Source: CAYNWK01 sp964400875
GTDB taxonomy: Bacteria; Chloroflexota; Anaerolineae; Anaerolineales; UBA4823
Reading direction: 5' to 3'
Assembly (NCBI GenBank): GCA_964400875.1
Contig: CAYNWK010000156.1
Coordinates: 1 to 9,975, forward strand
Length of the DNA: 9,975 nt
Below are positions 6,415-9,975 of the stretch, piece by piece. Position 1 is the first letter of the stretch, and each line of letters starts with the position of its first letter. The translations under genes were made by a program, and so were the position numbers. Under the pieces are notes generated by a model. The model searched no databases. It saw only the letters and a program-made list of their open reading frames with translations, and was not told the origin of the DNA.

Positions 6415-8142
6415 ATGAAATTAAATTTGCTGGTTCCCTTAACCTTAGCGTGCAATCTCGTCTTATTTGCGGGTGGAGTCAGAGATTCCGATCAATCTTC
6501 CCAATCAATATATCCGGGAGTGCTGCGAATCGAAAGATCATCCACAGTTGTTTCAAGCCAGGCTGTTGCTGATGAAGAAAACAGTGTCGTTGACATAAAG
6601 GGTAAAAGCGCAGCAGCGGAGGTTGGTAGGTGGCAGAGATACGAGGTTGCTTTCAACAATCCTTCCTGGAGCGGCAACCCCTTTGATCTAGAGTTGGTGG
6701 GGATCTTCACCCACGTTGGGACTGGAAGGACGGTTACCCAGCTGGGCTTCTATGCGGGTAACAACGTCTGGAAGATCTACTTTATGCCGGATGAGCTCGG
6801 CGCATGGTCTTACGTCACAGCTTCACCCGATCCGGAGCTGGATGGTAAGAGCGGAAGTTTTGACTGCGTGGCATCCGATCTTCCGGGAAAATTGGTCGGA
6901 GATGGTAACCGCTGGGGGATGAGCAGCAGCGGCGATTACGTATCACCGATCATGATCCCAACGAAGGAATGGTTTAAAGGCACCAGTACCGCAGACGGGA
7001 TTGACGATTTCATGGATTGGGCCGACCATACTGTTGGCGCAATGTTGATCGGCACAACCCTGGTTTACTTCGGGGGACCGCAACCGGGCGTGCCATACAT
7101 CAATGGACAGGAGGGGGAGACCTTCAATATTCCCATGTGGGACCGCCTGAACAGTCACTATGACTATCTTCGCGATCATGGTATGGGCCTGTACATCATG
7201 TTTTATGCCGACGATGAGGATGCTCCCTCTAAAAACGGGATCGGACCCAACTCTGCAGAAGAGATGAGACTATTTCGTTACGCCATTGCACGCTTCTCGG
7301 CATATCCGATCGTGATATGGGATACCGGAATTGACATTGGCGAAACACGCAGTAACAGCTGGATCGATTGGTTTGCAGGCTGGTTCCGAATCAACGATCC
7401 CTGGGATCACCCGGTTTCCAGCCGTACGGGAGGGGGCAGCGGCGGTAAATTCCCTGCTGGGGCTACCTATTACAGCGATGGCTTCTCAACGCTCCCCAGC
7501 AATTCTGCCGCGATCAATGCCTGGGAAAGCCGAAGTGTGCCAACTGCCTACACCGACCGGTGGCGAGAGGATTACACCCGGGGGAACTTCGACAGGGATG
7601 GCATCCGCAGGGCGGTCTGGGAGGTCGGTTTGGTTGGCGGCCCGGCGATTTACGTCGGCGGCAATGAAAATAGCGGCTACCTGGGCCTTACCTACGGCTC
7701 CGATTTTAAAGCTGCCCCGGATGTGGGCTGTCGAGAATATTTCTTCCGTAAGAAGATCGATAATTTCGGAAAATTGATGCCGACCCCCAACCTGGTAACC
7801 ACTGGGGGGAATACAGTGCTTGTCGCCGATCCTGGCAAGGAATACGTAGCTTATAATTTCAGTGGCGGCAACATTGGGATCAATCTATCTGGTGTTAATG
7901 GAACGGTCGATGTCGAGTGGTTCAATCCTCGAACGGGCGATCTCGTTAAGGGAAGCTCGATACAGGGCGGGGGCAACAAAGTCTTTTCCCCACCATTTGC
8001 CGGTGACGTAGTCTTACACCTAACCGCCAATACGACAAACAACTTGTTCTCGCTGCTCAGCGCTGTGAACAACGGTTTCAATCTTTTTATACCGATGTTA
8101 TCCAGATCTACCTTTCAACCTGGCGCTGTCTGTAATCCTTAG
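6415..8142 (+). CDS. secreted glycoside-hydrolase-like protein, divergent paralogue of the 4352-6220 product
   Basis: This 575-residue protein has the same order of parts as its upstream neighbour. A hydrophobic signal segment (about 3-20) is followed by a DUF5060-like sandwich (about 67-153: 'WQRYEV', 'NPF', 'LGFYAG', 'VWKIYFMPDELGAW'). The barrel (about 165-455) has 'YADDEDA' (264-270), 'GIDIGETR' (305-312) with Glu310 as the candidate acid/base, 'NDPWDHPVSSRTGG' (327-340) and 'VGLVGGPAIYVGG' (404-416). A Collagen_bind_2-like sandwich follows (about 470-536, 'VEWFNPRTGD'), then a tail with 'LFIPMLSR' (557-564). It lacks a plausible lipobox: Cys13 has Thr at -3 and follows too short a signal. 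It is therefore probably released or held by another means. AGAAGAGG 5 nt before the ATG supports the start. It is more GC-rich than 4352-6220, so the pair is unlikely to be a recent tandem duplication. Substrate unknown. Confidence 0.7.
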   Translation: MKLNLLVPLTLACNLVLFAGGVRDSDQSSQSIYPGVLRIERSSTVVSSQAVADEENSVVDIKGKSAAAEVGRWQRYEVAFNNPSWSGNPFDLELVGIFTHVGTGRTVTQLGFYAGNNVWKIYFMPDELGAWSYVTASPDPELDGKSGSFDCVASDLPGKLVGDGNRWGMSSSGDYVSPIMIPTKEWFKGTSTADGIDDFMDWADHTVGAMLIGTTLVYFGGPQPGVPYINGQEGETFNIPMWDRLNSHYDYLRDHGMGLYIMFYADDEDAPSKNGIGPNSAEEMRLFRYAIARFSAYPIVIWDTGIDIGETRSNSWIDWFAGWFRINDPWDHPVSSRTGGGSGGKFPAGATYYSDGFSTLPSNSAAINAWESRSVPTAYTDRWREDYTRGNFDRDGIRRAVWEVGLVGGPAIYVGGNENSGYLGLTYGSDFKAAPDVGCREYFFRKKIDNFGKLMPTPNLVTTGGNTVLVADPGKEYVAYNFSGGNIGINLSGVNGTVDVEWFNPRTGDLVKGSSIQGGGNKVFSPPFAGDVVLHLTANTTNNLFSLLSAVNNGFNLFIPMLSRSTFQPGAVCNP

Positions 8143-8173
8143 CGTTTAATTTAGATGTGATGCAGTTCGTCGT

Positions 8174-8211
8174 GGAGGTGTTTGGGCGGCTTCGCCCGCC
8201 CAAACACCTCC
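8174..8211 (+). terminator. perfect 16-bp hairpin downstream of the secreted hydrolase gene
   Basis: GGAGGTGTTTGGGCGG (8174-8189) pairs exactly with 8196-8211 around a 6-nt loop CTTCGC. It begins 31 nt after the stop at 8142 and is followed by TTTACTC rather than a solid U run. It most likely ends transcription of the upstream gene or shields its 3' end; the weak U tract leaves open a REP-like element. Confidence 0.65.
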
Positions 8212-8247
8212 TTTACTCACCTAAGTGCGTAAGTCCTAAATTTAATC

Positions 8248-8254
8248 AAGGAGG
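8248..8254 (+). promoter_or_regulatory. Shine-Dalgarno for the TTG-started YdjM-like gene
   Basis: AAGGAGG lies 12 nt before TTG 8267, a long but usable spacing. The next in-frame start, ATG 8288, would be 33 nt away and would remove the conserved His7, so the TTG is preferred. Confidence 0.6.
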
Positions 8255-8266
8255 CTTGACAAGCTT

Positions 8267-8866
8267 TTGCCATCACCGATCGCACATATGTCAGTAGGGT
8301 ATGCCGTTTCGAAACTCTACAAGCAACCACAAAAAACAAGGAAAAACTTACCAGATGGAAGTGCTACCCTGGTTTTTTTCTGCTCGGTAATTGCCTCGAT
8401 GCTGCCCGACATCGATGCGTTTTTTGGAATAATCAAGGGCGATCTGGGGATGTATCACAACAACGCCACTCACAGCCTGTTGGTTGGCCTTGTATTTGCC
8501 CTGGGAATAGGTTTTGTTCTGCACAAGGTAATGCGGACCGGTTATTTTTATTGGACTGCGCTGATCTGGATCAACTATGCGCTGCATGTGATCATGGATT
8601 GTTTCACTTACGACGGCCGGGGGGCGATGCTGCTTTGGCCGATCAGTTCGCACCGTTTTCAAGCCCCATTCAGCTTGTTCTGGGGGGTACGCTGGTCGAA
8701 TGGCTGGTTGAGCCGCGATCACGTCGTAACCTTGGTCACCGAATCGGCCTTTGTGATGGTTTTGTGTGCCGCACTGCACTTGATAGGCAAATTCAAGGAA
8801 CTTCGGATCAGTTCGCCTGGCGAAACAGGACGAAAGGAGAGTTCCAGTTATAGTAACTTAAACTAG
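8267..8866 (+). CDS. membrane-bound metal-dependent hydrolase, YdjM/DUF457 type
   Basis: This 199-residue integral membrane protein belongs to the YdjM-like family (PF04307), predicted zinc-dependent hydrolases with membrane-embedded His/Asp residues. Visible landmarks are N-terminal 'MPSPIAH' (His7), 'MLPDID' (45-50), 'YHNNATHSLL' (63-72, His64 and His69), 'HVIMDCFTYDGRG' (107-119, His107 and Asp111) and 'LLWPIS' (122-127). Hydrophobic segments fall near 33-46, 70-86, 94-110 and 152-173. The TTG start keeps the conserved 'MPSPIAH' N-terminus, whereas starting at ATG 8288 would cut off His7. It follows the 8174-8211 hairpin, so it probably has its own promoter, although I see no clear -35/-10 pair in 8212-8266. 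Its physiological substrate is unknown, and its link to the polysaccharide genes is only positional. Confidence 0.85.
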   Translation: MPSPIAHMSVGYAVSKLYKQPQKTRKNLPDGSATLVFFCSVIASMLPDIDAFFGIIKGDLGMYHNNATHSLLVGLVFALGIGFVLHKVMRTGYFYWTALIWINYALHVIMDCFTYDGRGAMLLWPISSHRFQAPFSLFWGVRWSNGWLSRDHVVTLVTESAFVMVLCAALHLIGKFKELRISSPGETGRKESSSYSNLN

Positions 8867-8990
8867 GTTGAGACGTTATTCATAATGTGGGCTATCAAGT
8901 TTGTTAGGCTGACATCGAGTAAGTTTCTCCAATATCGCTGCGTACCTCGACAGATAGTCAACCGTCTCCGGCCATCGCATTCGATTGAAC

Positions 8991-8998
8991 GGAGGTGA
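8991..8998 (+). promoter_or_regulatory. near-perfect Shine-Dalgarno without a well-placed start
   Basis: GGAGGTGA matches the 16S anti-SD very well but lies 30 nt before the chosen GT start (ATG 9029). In the GT frame TAG (9005) and TAA (9023) block any nearer start. In the +1-coordinate frame a short reading frame (ATG 9025, or GTG 8995) runs to TGA 9055-9057 and overlaps the GT start. Confidence 0.35.
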
Positions 8999-9028
8999 AC
9001 GATATAGGGGCGACTGTTGTATTAATGG

Positions 9029-9975
9029 ATGGCAGGAATTTCGAGAACCTTGACTGAAAACGCAACCTGGGAAAACCTCGAAAAACGACTGGCTCAACCG
9101 GGTGTCCAATTGGGAACCCTGGTATTTATCACGTTAATCGCCGCTGGACTGCGATTTTACAAATTAGGCGAGTGGAGCTTCTGGTACGACGAGATTTTTA
9201 CGTTACGCTCGATCGGCGTATTAGAAGGCACCAGCTTCACTTCGCTTACGCTTTCCAAGAGTTTGATCTACCTGGTAGTAAGCAATTTCGGGGTGACCGA
9301 ATGGTTCAGCCGGCTAATACCGGCGTTAATGGGTATCGCTACGATCCCGATTTTATACTTTCCGGTCAAAGCGATTTTTAACGCCCCGACTGCCTTGCTT
9401 TCCAGCCTGCTGCTGACGATATCTACCTGGCATCTGTACTGGTCACAGAATGCCCGTTTTTACACGACCATTCTGCTGTTTTTTTCTTTAGGCCTGTTCG
9501 CGTTTTATTATTTTATCGAGAGAGATCGACCCGAATATCTGATCATTTTCATGGTTCTTCTGGGTCTGGCAGTCAAAGAGCGCCTGTTTGCTGTTTTCAT
9601 GGTTCCTATAATCCTGCTGTATCTGGTTGGATTAAGGGTGCTGCCCTTCGAGAGACCAGCAGGTTTGAAGTTTCGGAGAAATCTGCTCTACCTGTTCATA
9701 CCCAGCATTATTTTTGGGCTGATCTTGGGCTGGGAGTACATCCTGGATCCAGGCCGGTACTTTGAGGGGTTCGGGACGGTCAATAGCGGCCCGTTCTGGA
9801 TCCTGGCCGGCGTAATTTATTACGTAGGACTGCCTATCCTGATTATGGGATCTTTGGGCGGCGTATACCTATTGCTGGTCAAAAGGGATCGGGCGGTTTT
9901 CTTGCTCGCCCTGGCCGCCCTGGTTCCCTTGTTGGCGGTGATGGGCTTGTCGCTCTTTCAATACTCAGCCAACCG
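9029..9975 (+). CDS. GT39/PMT-family membrane glycosyltransferase, N-terminal part (3' end outside window)
   Basis: The frame is open from ATG 9029 to the right edge, about 315 codons. An N-terminal soluble stretch (1-30) is followed by a first TM helix (about 32-44) and then 'GEWSFWYDEIFTLRSI' with Asp54-Glu55, the acidic pair in the first extracytoplasmic loop that marks the GT-C PMT/ArnT superfamily. Then come 'LIPALMGI' and 'WHLYWSQNARFYTTILLFF', typical of PMT_2 (PF13231) proteins, and several more hydrophobic helices. These enzymes use a polyprenyl-phosphate-linked sugar as donor and transfer it on the outer face of the membrane to protein, lipid A or another glycolipid. Donor and acceptor cannot be told here. 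An in-frame TAA at 9023 rules out an upstream start, yet no SD lies close to ATG 9029; the strong one at 8991 is too far. The 162-bp gap before it holds no gene I can support. Confidence 0.85.
   Translation, partial: MAGISRTLTENATWENLEKRLAQPGVQLGTLVFITLIAAGLRFYKLGEWSFWYDEIFTLRSIGVLEGTSFTSLTLSKSLIYLVVSNFGVTEWFSRLIPALMGIATIPILYFPVKAIFNAPTALLSSLLLTISTWHLYWSQNARFYTTILLFFSLGLFAFYYFIERDRPEYLIIFMVLLGLAVKERLFAVFMVPIILLYLVGLRVLPFERPAGLKFRRNLLYLFIPSIIFGLILGWEYILDPGRYFEGFGTVNSGPFWILAGVIYYVGLPILIMGSLGGVYLLLVKRDRAVFLLALAALVPLLAVMGLSLFQYSAN

Noticed and set aside
6415..6453. Lipobox at Cys13 of the second hydrolase
   Set aside because: Residue -3 is Thr rather than Leu/Val/Ile, and the signal before it would be only 12 residues with the hydrophobic stretch continuing past the Cys.
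7331..7777. 148-codon open frame on the + strand inside the second hydrolase gene
   Set aside because: It lies wholly within a well-supported gene in another frame, in GC-rich sequence where stops are rare, and its translation shows no recognisable domain.
8348..8779. 143-codon open frame on the - strand opposite the YdjM-like gene
   Set aside because: It is antisense to a gene with clear family motifs, has no domain I recognise and no convincing SD.
8876..9109. 77-codon open frame on the - strand between the YdjM-like and GT39 genes
   Set aside because: It overlaps the start of the glycosyltransferase, has no recognisable motif, and would be the only - strand gene in the window.
1..9975. 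CRISPR arrays, tRNA/rRNA genes, IS elements, toxin-antitoxin or defence genes
   Set aside because: I looked for spaced direct repeats, tRNA-like cloverleaf ends, transposase motifs and paired small genes on both strands and saw none that hold up.

Overview
The window looks like part of a bacterial chromosome carrying a surface-polysaccharide locus, all genes on the + strand. I lean towards Chloroflexota (Anaerolineae-like). The reasons are a secreted enzyme ending in a short 'LFIPMLSR' tail (compare the 'YLPLVxR' tails I recall on many exported Chloroflexota proteins) and a lipoprotein with a Thr/Pro/Ser-rich linker after its lipobox. This is a tentative inference; no marker gene is present.

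Layout. 2-235 is the C-terminal end of a probable alpha/beta hydrolase cut by the left edge. After a 244-bp gap with a promoter-like TATAAT and an adjacent small inverted repeat comes a tight three-gene unit. Its genes are an AsnB-type glutamine amidotransferase/asparagine synthetase (480-2417), a left-handed beta-helix acyltransferase (2437-3231) and a flippase-like/LPG-synthase-TM membrane protein (3235-4218), with gaps of 19 and 3 bp. Two divergent secreted proteins with the same three-part architecture follow: DUF5060-like beta-sandwich, apiosidase-like (beta/alpha)8 barrel, C-terminal Collagen_bind_2-like sandwich. The first (4352-6220) is a lipoprotein. The second (6415-8142) has an ordinary-looking signal peptide and is followed by a perfect 16-bp hairpin. 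Then come a YdjM-type membrane-bound metal-dependent hydrolase with a TTG start (8267-8866) and the N-terminal part of a GT39/PMT-type membrane glycosyltransferase running off the right edge (9029 to end).

Working model (inference). The AsnB-like enzyme may amidate a sugar or peptide substituent, the acyltransferase may decorate the glycan, the flippase-like protein handles a lipid or lipid-linked substrate, and the two exported barrel proteins may trim or remodel the polysaccharide outside the cell. The GT39-type protein adds another lipid-linked sugar transfer step, possibly from a separate transcription unit.

The 480-6220 stretch is visibly more AT-rich than 6700-9975, so the locus may be a mosaic. 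No tRNA, rRNA, CRISPR array, IS element or transposase is visible. The points most worth a second look are the tandem pair of divergent DUF5060-type enzymes, an 8-G tract inside the acyltransferase gene that could be a slippage site, and the highly structured leader before 6415 in which the Shine-Dalgarno can be paired away.
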